From JAKLDO01 sp035354435 (lineage in GTDB: Bacteria > UBP6 > UBA1177), in contig DAOQAY010000073.1 of the NCBI GenBank assembly GCA_035354435.1, forward strand, positions 1 to 13,455: a DNA stretch of 13,455 bases. The letters are read 5' to 3'. The position numbers and the translations under genes were made by a program. Under the pieces are notes generated by a model. The model saw only the letters and a list, made by a program, of their open reading frames with translations, made no database searches and was not told where the DNA came from. Numbering within the stretch: the first letter of the stretch is position 1; each line of letters opens with the position of its first letter. This document shows positions 1 through 8,873 of the stretch, one piece after another.

Positions 1-2
1 AT

Positions 3-1142
3 TTCTGGGTATCAAATACAGATTCCTGCGGAAATTATACGCTATGGATAACTGACGGAACAAAAAGAGGAACGAAAAACATTGGCATTTCAATGCCTTA
101 TGAATATCTGGACTTTCTTCTGTTCGGAATAAAAAGTGACAAGGAAGGTGGATTTTATGTTTTCGGCACTGATCACCTTTATTACATTGATAAAGATGGA
201 ACAAAATTTACAATTAAGTATATGCAGCGCGATTATTTTTTAGAAAAAGAAACCAGAGACCGTCTGATCTTTTCAAAAACCGTTGATGGAGAAATTGAGA
301 TATTGGCAGTTGAAAAAGGTGAAATTGTTCAGGAAGTTTTATTTTCAGAAGAAAACTATTCATTCAATTTAAGTGTTACAGAAAAAAATATTCAATTACT
401 TAAAACAGATATGAAAACTGGAAAAGTCGAGATCATGTATCTTAAAAACAATGATCTATTTGACAAATCTCCGGTCGAGACATTGTTTGAAGAAAATTAT
501 ACAAACATCAATGAAATATTTGTGAACGACTCTCTTTCTCTTTTTACCGCTAACGATAGAAAGGGATGGTTTAATATACTCAAAATTGCAAAATTCAATG
601 ATAAAGATAATTCCATCCTGATTGTTCCAGTCCTTTCTTATGACTCAGAAGATATTAATTTTGATGAACCTGGCATGATCGGTAACAAGCTTGTATTTAT
701 TAGCAATTTCAGCTTATATTCCATCACTTTAGACAGTAACTCTGCAAATACTGAAAAAATATCATTCTATCCAGTAGTAGTGGAAAAATTTGTAGGAAGC
801 GTTTTTCCCGAAAGATTGCTGTATGCCTCTCTTAATAATGACAGTATTTCCGATCTGACACTTATTGACGGAATAAAAAACAACTATCAGATATATATAA
901 AAAAACAGGACGAAGATATATCAATCTGGAATGACTGGGTATTTATTCAAAATCAGGAAAACGGCAAACCATATTTTGCTGTTGATGAAGGGAGAAAATA
1001 TTTAAATAGAAATGATTTGACAAAAAGTATTATCCAGATGAGCAATACATATGTGTTTGAAAAAAGAATTTATATGAAAGAAGTCGCCGATGATTCGATT
1101 AAACCTATAATGAGCTACCGTCTTCCTGAAACCAGTCCATAA
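3..1142 (+). CDS. LW-TDGT-GT motif surface protein, 5'-partial
   Basis: The frame is open from the left edge (first whole codon at base 3), so this is the last 379 residues of a longer protein, and the ATG at 93 is internal. Near the edge it reads NYTLWITDGTKRGT, a version of the '(E)LWxTDGTxxGT' motif found in repetitive, probably beta-propeller-like exported proteins of myxobacteria-like organisms. It is a paralogue of the downstream 1012-residue lipoprotein: both carry this motif after a CGNY segment, both have DxSIWN about 70 residues from the end, and both finish with a LPET tail (YRLPETSP against YHLPETE). The N-terminus, which by analogy would hold a lipoprotein signal and an Asp-rich spacer, lies outside the window. 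No catalytic motif is visible. Function unknown; a surface structural or binding role is inferred. Only 79 bases separate it from the paralogue, and I see no convincing terminator between them. Confidence 0.8.
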   Translation, partial: FWVSNTDSCGNYTLWITDGTKRGTKNIGISMPYEYLDFLLFGIKSDKEGGFYVFGTDHLYYIDKDGTKFTIKYMQRDYFLEKETRDRLIFSKTVDGEIEILAVEKGEIVQEVLFSEENYSFNLSVTEKNIQLLKTDMKTGKVEIMYLKNNDLFDKSPVETLFEENYTNINEIFVNDSLSLFTANDRKGWFNILKIAKFNDKDNSILIVPVLSYDSEDINFDEPGMIGNKLVFISNFSLYSITLDSNSANTEKISFYPVVVEKFVGSVFPERLLYASLNNDSISDLTLIDGIKNNYQIYIKKQDEDISIWNDWVFIQNQENGKPYFAVDEGRKYLNRNDLTKSIIQMSNTYVFEKRIYMKEVADDSIKPIMSYRLPETSP

Positions 1143-1211
1143 AAGCTTGAATTAAAAGACAACTTTTATTATTGTTTTGCGTCAAAGTTGAGTAAAGTAA
1201 CTAAAAAAACC

Positions 1212-1216
1212 GAGGA
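1212..1216 (+). promoter_or_regulatory. Ribosome binding site supporting a TTG start
   Basis: GAGGA lies five bases upstream of the TTG at 1222. The protein read from this TTG begins directly with a lipoprotein signal sequence, so the site decides a non-ATG start for the 1012-residue lipoprotein. Confidence 0.6.
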
Positions 1217-1221
1217 AAAAA

Positions 1222-4200
1222 TTGAATAAATTGTCCTTAGCAGTTGTTATCTTTCCATTGCTTTTTCTGATTTTTTCCTGCCAAAGTCCATCTCACAATC
1301 TGAACGATCAAGACATCGACCTGATTTCAGATATTGATACCATTGCTGATGCTGATGAAACTTCTGATTCTGATTCTGATTTTAACGAATCTGATGAACC
1401 AGACGAAGACATCAACGATTTCGACATTGAACCTGACACCTTATCTTTTAAAACAAGACCTCACGGAATAACTAAATGGGATGAAACTTACAGCTATTTT
1501 ATAAGATGCGAATCCGAAAAAGATCTGGGAACCGTTATTTCAGTTTCAAAAGATGACACATGTAAAGGAATAATTAATTCAAACACTTACACATTCACGC
1601 CGACAAAAGAGAAATTTCCTGATGGCAGATGTTCCATTGCGATTGACTGCTCAAATGGAAAAAATTTAATCACTCAGACAACTCAAATCCTGATCCCCAA
1701 TCCTTATAAATTAATGCCGGAACCTGTTGAAGAACCGATTGTGATATATACTTTATGGTCAAACGCAGAACACGCATTATTCATTGAGGATTCCGGACTG
1801 TATTCAACAAATAACGACTTTGATGATGTCGAGCTTATTGAAGAAGGTGATATGGATTATCTGCAATACTCATTTTTAACCTTTTCTTATTCCGCTAATG
1901 AACGGTTTTATTACATTTCAAATGACGGAATTGTTTCCACAGACGGTACTGCGGATAACCGGAGAATTGTTCTTCCAATTGAGAAAATATATGAAATTTA
2001 TGATATGTCATCTGAATTCTATTTTCTTATTTCGGTTGATACCGAAGAAAATGTCGTTTTTTCAACCAGCAATCCGGATTTTAGTCAGAAAACAACATGG
2101 TTTTACAATTCATCTGAAGACGCTTTTTTCAAGCTTGATAATGAAAATAATTGGTTTTCTTCAGAAGGATATTCCGATGACCTTATCTATGAAAGAAAAA
2201 AAGGAGAGTACTTTACTTTAAATAAAGAAGAGAAAAGACTTGTTGAAATATGCCATGATGAAACAGGAAAGCGACCTTTTGCAAAATCTTATATAAACGG
2301 AAAAATTTTTTATCAGTATGATTATGACAAATGTCTCACTTCTATTGATGTTTCAACTTGTCAGGAAGAGAAAATATGTGGCTGTGATTCAGGCGGAATC
2401 TCAATATTCAGGCAATTGAACAAGCCGTTTTTTCACATCGTAAATCAATGTGGAAATAAAACAGTCATTACTCTTTATTCATCGGGAGAATCTGAAACAA
2501 CAACTGAATTTGATGGAAATATTTCAGAGTTTGCAACAAATGATGGGACAACACTATTTAGAATCGAACCGCCTTCCAGCTTCAGAGAATCATATAAGTG
2601 TTTGAAAATATTAGATATGAAGTCAGGAAATGTTATAGAAGCTGATGTGATCTGTAATCCAGGAGAGTCATACGCATTTTCCGGCTTTTTTGGAGAAAAA
2701 GCTCTCTTCAATGTTCTTGGAAAAACTCTTGAGCATAAGTTGTTATATGTAACCAGTGACGGAAAATTCAAAGATGTAAAACCGGACATGACGTTGACTC
2801 CTTCAGTTGTTTATGTTTCAGGTGGTGAGAAATATCGCAACGGAAAAGATCAGATCTTTATCGGAACAGCAAACTATACTCAATGTTTTGAAACTGACGG
2901 AAATCCTGAAAACATAAAATTCATAGCAAAATCAACCGGTAATGTTTTTTCAGTAAATGGCGATACAATAATGAGTTCATACAAATTCGGTGATTATACC
3001 TACCTGAATTCTTTTAACATTGCCAATGGTGAAAAGAAGATTGTTGCGACAGGTCAGGATTGCGAAAACGACAGCAGAGCCAAATTCGAAGGTTTTTATG
3101 ATTACAGAACGACCATGGCAGGCATGTCCATGTTCGGTATTGCGAATGTGAAAAAATGCGGCAACTACTCTTTATGGACTTCAGATGGAACACTCGCAGG
3201 AACTATAGATCATGAAATCAGTATTTATAATGACGGTTGTGGTTATTTATGTAAGCCGGGCAAGATGTTTCCTGATTTAAGCGGCGGGTTTTACTACGGA
3301 TCTACCTATTACATTGAAAATGCTCATAAAAAAGCCATAGCTACAGGCGTTTACGGAACGGTTCTGGGTTTTATTGGCGATACGCTGATCGTTTACAGCA
3401 CAGATGACGATTACATTTCAAAAATAACAGCTCTGAAAAAAGGTAAGATAATTGGCAGTTTTATCAACGATACATCAAGAAAACTTTCTGGCATCACAAT
3501 TTCAGGAAATACTCTGCAACTCATTGAAACGACTGATGAAACTGAGCCTGAAACTTATCTGATATCTTTTCCTGATAGTAATCTTTCGGCGGAACCGTTG
3601 TCAGCTCTTCTTTTTGACAATAATTTCAGCAATATAAAAAAAGTTGCGGCAGATAAAAGCATTTCAATTTTTTCAGCCGAAGTTACCGAAGCCAGAGGAA
3701 CAGCATTAAAATCGGTTTCTTGGAATAACGAAGAAATTACCGTATCGGAACCTATTTACTATCTGTTAAAAGATTTGCAGTTTTCAGGACTTGCAATTTT
3801 AGAAAACGAGTTTTTATTCAGTGAAAACAATACATTAATGTCGATTCCTCTCGATATCGTTTCCAGCTCATCTTCTGTAATGTTTGAAAATAGAGGTGAT
3901 TTCAAATATATAGGAGAATCTTTTTCGAAAGAGCCTGTTATCGAACATAATTCCAATGATAGTGACAGTGACAGTTTTTTAATTGTCACTGACGGAAAAA
4001 GTACAAAATCTTTAAAGAAAGAATCCCGGTACTCAGACTTTTCAATCTGGAACGGAATGATACTTGAATCTGGAAAAAGGTTTATTATTGACAAGGATTC
4101 CGAGACATTTGAAAATCTTGAAATTGTGAGCAAAAACGCTGAAAACGATATTTATGCCGCCAAAACATTTCAGAATATTTTCTATCGTGTTTGCGATGAG

Positions 4201-4260
4201 TCGGATACATATTGCGATAATCCATATTATTTTATTTATCACCTTCCTGAAACTGAATAA
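1222..4260 (+). CDS. Large Asp-rich-linker lipoprotein with LW-TDGT-GT motif
   Basis: This is a predicted exported lipoprotein of 1012 residues. It begins with a TTG codon preceded by GAGGA. Residues 1-19 form a hydrophobic signal ending in the lipobox IFSC, with Cys20 as the lipid-attached residue. Residues about 30-72 form an Asp/Ser/Glu spacer, partly encoded by a hexamer repeat. The remainder is rich in beta-strand-like segments with repeated 'SDG/TDG' turns, and LWTSDGTLAGT sits at 651-661. Paired cysteines in the mature region suggest disulfides outside the cytoplasm. It is a paralogue of the preceding gene, sharing the central motif, the DFSIWN segment and the LPETE end. I see no enzyme motif. 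A beta-propeller-like surface protein for binding or adhesion is the inferred role. It converges on the next gene with only six bases between the stop codons. Export is well supported; function is unknown. Confidence 0.88.
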   Translation: MNKLSLAVVIFPLLFLIFSCQSPSHNLNDQDIDLISDIDTIADADETSDSDSDFNESDEPDEDINDFDIEPDTLSFKTRPHGITKWDETYSYFIRCESEKDLGTVISVSKDDTCKGIINSNTYTFTPTKEKFPDGRCSIAIDCSNGKNLITQTTQILIPNPYKLMPEPVEEPIVIYTLWSNAEHALFIEDSGLYSTNNDFDDVELIEEGDMDYLQYSFLTFSYSANERFYYISNDGIVSTDGTADNRRIVLPIEKIYEIYDMSSEFYFLISVDTEENVVFSTSNPDFSQKTTWFYNSSEDAFFKLDNENNWFSSEGYSDDLIYERKKGEYFTLNKEEKRLVEICHDETGKRPFAKSYINGKIFYQYDYDKCLTSIDVSTCQEEKICGCDSGGISIFRQLNKPFFHIVNQCGNKTVITLYSSGESETTTEFDGNISEFATNDGTTLFRIEPPSSFRESYKCLKILDMKSGNVIEADVICNPGESYAFSGFFGEKALFNVLGKTLEHKLLYVTSDGKFKDVKPDMTLTPSVVYVSGGEKYRNGKDQIFIGTANYTQCFETDGNPENIKFIAKSTGNVFSVNGDTIMSSYKFGDYTYLNSFNIANGEKKIVATGQDCENDSRAKFEGFYDYRTTMAGMSMFGIANVKKCGNYSLWTSDGTLAGTIDHEISIYNDGCGYLCKPGKMFPDLSGGFYYGSTYYIENAHKKAIATGVYGTVLGFIGDTLIVYSTDDDYISKITALKKGKIIGSFINDTSRKLSGITISGNTLQLIETTDETEPETYLISFPDSNLSAEPLSALLFDNNFSNIKKVAADKSISIFSAEVTEARGTALKSVSWNNEEITVSEPIYYLLKDLQFSGLAILENEFLFSENNTLMSIPLDIVSSSSSVMFENRGDFKYIGESFSKEPVIEHNSNDSDSDSFLIVTDGKSTKSLKKESRYSDFSIWNGMILESGKRFIIDKDSETFENLEIVSKNAENDIYAAKTFQNIFYRVCDESDTYCDNPYYFIYHLPETE
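1362..1379 (+). repeat. TTCTGA hexamer x3 in the Asp/Ser spacer
   Basis: Three perfect copies of TTCTGA encode part of the SDSDSD spacer of the lipoprotein. A six-base unit keeps the frame, so slippage would change spacer length rather than switch the gene off. That consequence is inference. Confidence 0.6.
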
Positions 4261-4277
4261 AAAACCTTATTCGCAGG
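4246..4277. terminator. Weak two-part hairpin between convergent genes
   Basis: GAATAA (4255-4260) is a perfect inverted repeat of TTATTC (4267-4272), with both genes' stop codons inside the arms. CCTG (4246-4249) and CAGG (4274-4277) could add an outer stem. It is symmetrical and could serve both strands, but the stem is AT-rich and there is no long T tract, so terminator activity is uncertain. Confidence 0.25.
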
Positions 4278-5676
4278 TTCCTTCGCCGTAATTGCCTGAA
4301 AATGTTGATGTTCCATCCCAACTCTTAGTTTCAAGATATGTTTTGAGGTTATCGGCTTCGCACTGAGGAAGAAGCGCATTGCTTGTAATGTTCAGATCTC
4401 CGCCCAGAGACAGAAGGTTGAACAATCCCTGAAGAGAAACCAGCTTCAGGTCATATGATATTTTCAGATCGCCGCCGATATTTACAAGGTTTGAAAGGTC
4501 GGTAAAAGCAATTATCTCTTTGACTGCATTGATATTTAGATCGCCGCCTATTTCGGTTACATTTTCAAGACCTTTTAAAGAAGAAAGCAGTTCGCCGCTC
4601 ACAATTACATCTCCAGGTATTTCTGTAATATTTTCAAGCCCTTCGAGTGATGTAAGAAGGTCATTGCCTGAAATTTCAAGACCGCCTATTGCTGTGAGAT
4701 TTGAAAGTTTTTTAAGATCTGTAAGTGCTTTTCCCGTTGTGAGCCTCAAAACCCCTTCAACTGTTTCAAGATTATCAAGTCCATCAAGCGAAGTCAGCAG
4801 ATAATTCCCCGATATCTGCAATCTTTCTCCGACTTTTTTAAGACTTTTTAACGATGCAATAGATGTAAGCTTGTCATTTGTTATTATCTGGAAAAAATCA
4901 CCGCATTCAGCAAGTGCCGGAAGATCCGGCTCAGTCATTTCATTGTTATCCACAACCATGAACTGCCCGGCATATTCAAGCACCGGCAATGATATTTTCT
5001 CCATGCCGTCATTTTCTTTTATGTGTAGCCATCCTTCGACTTTTTCAAGTTTTTCAAAGTCGGAAAGATCAACAAGTGAATCGTTACCAAAAACATACAT
5101 GCCGCCGCCCACACTTTCGAGATTCTTGAATCCTTCCAATGAGTTAAGATTCGTTGAAGTGAGAATATTGAAGTCACCTTTGATCACCCTGAGATTTTCC
5201 AGACCTGTTATTGCAATGCCTGGAAAGTTCTGAATGACGAGCTGACCTTCGATCGTGTTGCAGTCTTTTATCAGAGCAATATCGGATTCTTTTGTAATTG
5301 CGTAACTTGCCGGACAGACCGTTCCTGGATCAGGCTCATCATCATTACCGATTACCGTTCCGTCAATATCAGAATCGCTGTCATCATCAATACTTTCATC
5401 AGAAAGATCATCGATAGATTCATCTTCGTCAATGTCCTCATTTTCTTCCGTATCACTGTCTACGAAATCGGAGTCATCATTATTGTTTTGATCTTCTTTT
5501 TCATCATCAGTTCCACCGTTACCGTCAGGTCTCACCTGATAATCCTGTTTTTCACCATCGTCAGTAACCTCAGAATCGCCATCCGTTTTGTCGTAAATAC
5601 TTTCTTCCTCTTTCTCAGCACATGAAATTAATCCAAAAACAGCAAGAACCAGAAAGATGATAATTGTTTTTTTCAT
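4267..5676 (-). CDS. Lipoprotein with receptor-L/leucine-rich-like repeats
   Basis: This 469-residue protein has a lipoprotein signal (residues 1-18, lipobox LISC, Cys19), then an extreme Asp/Glu/Ser spacer (about 21-118). A solenoid follows: from Cys121 and Cys139 onward the chain repeats every 22-24 residues as 'L.SL.GL.NL..IGGDL.I..N', about 13 turns by eye. The opening CNTIEGQLVI resembles the start of receptor L domains, and the regular Leu/Gly pattern fits L-domain or leucine-rich-like folds. The C-terminal cap has CEAD and a final CE that could form a disulfide. Such solenoids usually bind proteins or glycans; a surface-binding role is inferred and no partner is known. The ATG is preceded by GAGGTGAG with a short spacer and by a good promoter. 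It is transcribed convergently with the large lipoprotein and divergently from the metalloprotease. Confidence 0.88.
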   Translation of the reverse strand: MKKTIIIFLVLAVFGLISCAEKEEESIYDKTDGDSEVTDDGEKQDYQVRPDGNGGTDDEKEDQNNNDDSDFVDSDTEENEDIDEDESIDDLSDESIDDDSDSDIDGTVIGNDDEPDPGTVCPASYAITKESDIALIKDCNTIEGQLVIQNFPGIAITGLENLRVIKGDFNILTSTNLNSLEGFKNLESVGGGMYVFGNDSLVDLSDFEKLEKVEGWLHIKENDGMEKISLPVLEYAGQFMVVDNNEMTEPDLPALAECGDFFQIITNDKLTSIASLKSLKKVGERLQISGNYLLTSLDGLDNLETVEGVLRLTTGKALTDLKKLSNLTAIGGLEISGNDLLTSLEGLENITEIPGDVIVSGELLSSLKGLENVTEIGGDLNINAVKEIIAFTDLSNLVNIGGDLKISYDLKLVSLQGLFNLLSLGGDLNITSNALLPQCEADNLKTYLETKSWDGTSTFSGNYGEGTCE

Positions 5677-5705
5677 TTTCTCACCTCAAATAAATATGAT
5701 ACTGA

Positions 5706-5734
5706 ATTTTAAAAAAGACGATATGAAAAATCAA
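5706..5734 (-). promoter_or_regulatory. Sigma70-like promoter for the L-domain lipoprotein
   Basis: On the minus strand TTGATT (5734-5729) and TAAAAT (5711-5706) are separated by exactly 17 bases. Transcription would start near 5699, leaving a leader of about 23 bases that contains GAGGTGAG just ahead of the ATG. Inferred from consensus match only. Confidence 0.45.
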
Positions 5735-5773
5735 TTTAAATCAGATCTTTATTGTCACTAGTTTTATGATTCC

Positions 5774-5801
5774 TTGCTTAAAAATGCGACCATGATATTT
5801 T
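5774..5801 (+). promoter_or_regulatory. Possible promoter for the metalloprotease
   Basis: TTGCTT (5774-5779) and TATTTT (5796-5801) lie 16 bases apart, upstream of the GAGGG ribosome site at 5831-5835. The TTG at 5774 also opens a longer reading frame, but it looks like a promoter element rather than a start. The match is moderate. Confidence 0.3.
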
Positions 5802-5839
5802 ATCCGGTGCTATTATTTAACTTGCAAAAAGAGGGCTGC

Positions 5840-8059
5840 ATGAAAGTTTTATTGTTGATCGCTGCTTTTATGTTTCTGCTTGTCGCCTGTGATTCAAAGA
5901 AAACAGGAGCGAAATCAGACAACGAATCATTGCTGGATAACGATGCCATTGCCGATACTGATAATGATAATGATAGTGTGACAGATGCTGTGACAGACTC
6001 AGATATCGAAGTTATCACAGATTCGGATGAAATTCTCGACTCTGACTCAATAATCGATGACATCGATGTTGTTCCGACATGTGGAAACAGCGTGATCGAA
6101 GGAACCGAAGTATGTGACAAAGATACAAAAAACTGTGTCGACATTGATGCTAATATTTATGAGGGCGGAACGGCAACTTGTGCTGACGACTGCACGGAAT
6201 ATAACATTCGCCAGTGTGTAAGAAGCTGTACTGACGGTCAGACAAAGTGCAATTTAAATGTTCTTCAGGAATGCACAAGCAAAATATGGAACGATAAAGA
6301 AGATTGCTCCATCAATGATCTTTTCTGCCTTCAGAAAGACGGAACTTCAGGATATCAGCGTACTTATGAATGTCGCGAACTTGGTGTTGACAACAAGTGT
6401 TCTGTTGTTCTTGCCTGTGCCACAACTTGCGGAGGAGATGCCGACTGCCTTGATGAATGTGAAGCAAGCGGAACAGCTGCGGCGGCTCAGTATTTCGATG
6501 CGCTGATGACATGCGGTGGAACAACATGTGCAGACAATTTTACAACAACATGTCTGCGTCAGGCCTGCCCGACTGAATATCAGGCATGCAGAAATGATGC
6601 CGGAATTGAATGCGGCAACGGATTTGTTGAAGGAAGCGAAGAATGTGACGACGGCAATCTTTCCAATCTTGACGGTTGTTCCGATGAATGTCTCAATGAA
6701 ACTCCCGGAACATGCAATAACGGCGTAGTCGAATCCGGCGAGCAGTGCGATGATGCCAATAATGTCGACACTGATGCATGCACCACAACATGCAGACTGT
6801 ATTACGGAGACAGATTTGATTTCGAAGGTCCCGATTACACTGGCGATTCTCTTCTTATAATAAACAGTTCCCCTTTCAGCGGCAATATGTCAACCAGCGG
6901 CACACTTCCGGCAGTACCGCCATTGGTCAAGTCAACTACTCCGGCAATTTCGGGCACCGGACTTAACAAACTGTTCATCAATCCTCATTTCAAAATTCCG
7001 GAAGGACTTACAAAAGCAGATCTTTATGAACCTAAGATAAATCTTCTTCCCGCAGTGGGCGACACACAGTCATTCTACAAAGTAAACGCTGCCGGAACAG
7101 CATACGAACAGGTTACAGCCACACTTCTCAAAATAGGAGATCATGTCCAGATATGGAGCGACGACAGCGGATTTGCAACCGGATCTGAAATTACTGATCT
7201 CGCAGATGAATTTGATGATTTGATATTCCCGCTCGTAACGACAAAATTTGCAACACCTTCTGATATAAATGATGACGGAACCATAACACTTCTTTTTACA
7301 GATCTCGGACTTTCAATTGCAGGATATTTCAGCCCCGGCGATCTTTATGCAAAATCAATGTATCCTCAGTCAAATGAAAGAGATATGATATTTGTAAGCA
7401 CCCGTAATGACATGACAAAAGAAGGTGCATATGCCGTTATCGCTCATGAATTCCAGCATCTGTGCTATAACAATCAGAATGCTATTATCGAAAATGACTC
7501 CCAGACCATTAACAGCAATGAAAATACATGGTTAAATGAAGGTATGTCGATGACCGCAATGCATCTTTACAACGGCATTCAGTCTGACTGGATAACCGCT
7601 TACAATCAGTCGGCTTCAGTAACTTCAGGTCAGTCCCTTACCTACTGGAATGATACGAATTCATCAGATGTTTACGGCAATTATGCACTTTCATACCTTT
7701 TCTTTGAATACCTCAGAATTCAGGGCGGCAACCACACAGAAATGTTTAAAGAGATCATTGCAAGTGAAGATAATTCATATATCTGTGTCGAAGATGCTAT
7801 CAGAAAATATGTGAATGAAGGTCTTAATTTCAGTGATTTTTACACTAATTTCAGACTTGCCCTTTTCCTCAATGATGCAACAGGAGCTTTCGGGTTTGAA
7901 GGCGAAGCAGGATTCACGCTCACTCAGAAATATTATACCGGAACAACGGCAGTGAATCTTCGTGGAACAGGTGCACTGCTTAGAGAGATCGACGGTTCTT
8001 TTACCGAGCCTGCTGATAAAGGCGCTCTCACGAAATTCGTTGGAATCAAAACAAAATAA
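5840..8059 (+). CDS. DUF4215 Cys-rich lipoprotein zinc metalloprotease (M30-like)
   Basis: This is a probable surface-anchored zinc protease of 739 residues. I place the start at the ATG at 5840 because GAGGG lies four bases upstream and the protein then opens with a lipoprotein signal (lipobox LVAC, Cys17); a TTG 66 bases earlier would bury the signal. Order: Asp-rich spacer (about 18-76); Cys-rich region from Cys81 (CGNSVIEG) with a helical Cys-rich stretch near 190-250; two DUF4215-type repeats starting at Cys258 (CGNGFVEGSEECDDGN) and Cys292 (CNNGVVESGEQCDD); then the protease domain. HEFQH (536-540) supplies two zinc-ligand histidines and the catalytic Glu, and Glu567 in TWLNEG is the likely third ligand. 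AHEFQHL followed by TWLNEG is typical of peptidase M30 (hyicolysin-like) and related zincins. Substrate unknown. The gene converges on the DUF1003 gene with a nine-base gap. Confidence 0.9.
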   Translation: MKVLLLIAAFMFLLVACDSKKTGAKSDNESLLDNDAIADTDNDNDSVTDAVTDSDIEVITDSDEILDSDSIIDDIDVVPTCGNSVIEGTEVCDKDTKNCVDIDANIYEGGTATCADDCTEYNIRQCVRSCTDGQTKCNLNVLQECTSKIWNDKEDCSINDLFCLQKDGTSGYQRTYECRELGVDNKCSVVLACATTCGGDADCLDECEASGTAAAAQYFDALMTCGGTTCADNFTTTCLRQACPTEYQACRNDAGIECGNGFVEGSEECDDGNLSNLDGCSDECLNETPGTCNNGVVESGEQCDDANNVDTDACTTTCRLYYGDRFDFEGPDYTGDSLLIINSSPFSGNMSTSGTLPAVPPLVKSTTPAISGTGLNKLFINPHFKIPEGLTKADLYEPKINLLPAVGDTQSFYKVNAAGTAYEQVTATLLKIGDHVQIWSDDSGFATGSEITDLADEFDDLIFPLVTTKFATPSDINDDGTITLLFTDLGLSIAGYFSPGDLYAKSMYPQSNERDMIFVSTRNDMTKEGAYAVIAHEFQHLCYNNQNAIIENDSQTINSNENTWLNEGMSMTAMHLYNGIQSDWITAYNQSASVTSGQSLTYWNDTNSSDVYGNYALSYLFFEYLRIQGGNHTEMFKEIIASEDNSYICVEDAIRKYVNEGLNFSDFYTNFRLALFLNDATGAFGFEGEAGFTLTQKYYTGTTAVNLRGTGALLREIDGSFTEPADKGALTKFVGIKTK

Positions 8060-8068
8060 TCAATAGAT

Positions 8069-8776
8069 CTAAGGCTTTTTCTTTTCGATTTCCTTTTTGA
8101 TATCTTCAAGAATCTCGATCTGAAGCTCCTGTATTTCCATCAATTTTGACCATTGAATAAGGAGAAGATGATCCATTTTTTCATGAAGTGTCCTTATCTC
8201 CAGTTCTGATTTCAAGTTGATCTTGTAATCATTTTCGGCTCTTATACGATCTTTCTTTTCCTGCCTGTTCTGACTCATCATTATCACAGGAGCCTGAATT
8301 GCAGCAATGCAGGAAAGAACAAGATTGAGCAGAATGAAAGGGAACGGATCGAACGAAGAGGCAAATAACCACGCACTGTTCAATACGATCCAGAACAGCA
8401 GAACCAGAAAAAATATGATGATGAAAGACCAGCTGCCGCCGAAAGATGCGACTTTATCTGAAATTCTGTCGCCTATCTTCAGCTTTTCGCCGTAACTCGT
8501 GTTGATATTTGCAGAGATCAGCTCGTCTTCATTAATGCTTTTCACAACCGCTTCTTCTAACGCTTTCAGATCGCCCTTTTCTTCTGCAACTACTGCTTTA
8601 ATATATTCCACACGATACTTTTCGAAATCAGCTTTACATATCATATCGTGATCTGTCCAATCCGGATGATCGACCAGAATAAGCTTTTCGATCTGATGCC
8701 TTATCCCGTGACCCGATATCAGCTCATTTTGCGAAAACGACTTACCGCAAACCGTACATATCTTGGTTTTTTTCAT
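8069..8776 (-). CDS. DUF1003 family membrane protein
   Basis: This 235-residue inner-membrane protein has an N-terminal zinc-knuckle-like part with Cys7, Cys10, His23/His27 and Cys47. The DUF1003 core covers about 100-205: IGDRISDKVASFGGSW leads into a first membrane helix (about 117-138), then FDPFPFILLNLVLSCIAAIQAP forms the second (about 142-167), followed by the conserved SQNRQEKKDR and a charged coiled-coil tail (about 195-233). The family signature is near-perfect, but its biochemical role is unknown. The start is the ATG at 8776, preceded by GAGGG at a four-base distance; a TTG at 8791 falls ahead of this site and is less likely. The gene has its own promoter, so it is probably not co-transcribed with the restriction-modification operon upstream. 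The zinc-binding reading of the N-terminus is inference. Confidence 0.92.
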   Translation of the reverse strand: MKKTKICTVCGKSFSQNELISGHGIRHQIEKLILVDHPDWTDHDMICKADFEKYRVEYIKAVVAEEKGDLKALEEAVVKSINEDELISANINTSYGEKLKIGDRISDKVASFGGSWSFIIIFFLVLLFWIVLNSAWLFASSFDPFPFILLNLVLSCIAAIQAPVIMMSQNRQEKKDRIRAENDYKINLKSELEIRTLHEKMDHLLLIQWSKLMEIQELQIEILEDIKKEIEKKKP

Positions 8777-8822
8777 AACACCCTCACTCAAAACATTTGA
8801 TAAGTAACACTATTTTCAGAGA

Positions 8823-8851
8823 ATTCTAATCTTTTGGACGAAATCAATCAA
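8823..8851 (-). promoter_or_regulatory. Sigma70-like promoter for the DUF1003 gene
   Basis: TTGATT (8851-8846) and TAGAAT (8828-8823) on the minus strand are separated by 17 bases. The predicted start of transcription is near 8816, about 40 bases ahead of the ATG at 8776. The promoter begins only about 22 bases after the stop of the truncated glycosylase-like frame. Confidence 0.45.
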
Positions 8852-8873
8852 TTTATAACTTCAGACAGCATTT

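Noticed and set aside
1143..1221. Promoter or terminator between the tandem paralogues
   Set aside because: No -35/-10 pair at 16-18 base spacing and no stable hairpin with a T run could be found by eye.
3966..3991. Perfect eight-base inverted repeat CAGTGACA/TGTCACTG with a ten-base loop
   Set aside because: It lies inside the large lipoprotein and is explained by Asp-Ser-Asp and Val-Thr-Asp codons; no T tract follows and the frame continues, so I do not call a terminator.
4520..5233. Reading frames of 94 and 120 codons opposite the L-domain lipoprotein
   Set aside because: They are antisense to a clear gene with a regular repeat pattern and have low-complexity Ser/Pro-rich translations and no family likeness.
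5800..6144. 114-codon Ser-rich frame opposite the metalloprotease start
   Set aside because: It is the mirror of the Asp-rich spacer codons and covers the signal peptide of a convincing gene.
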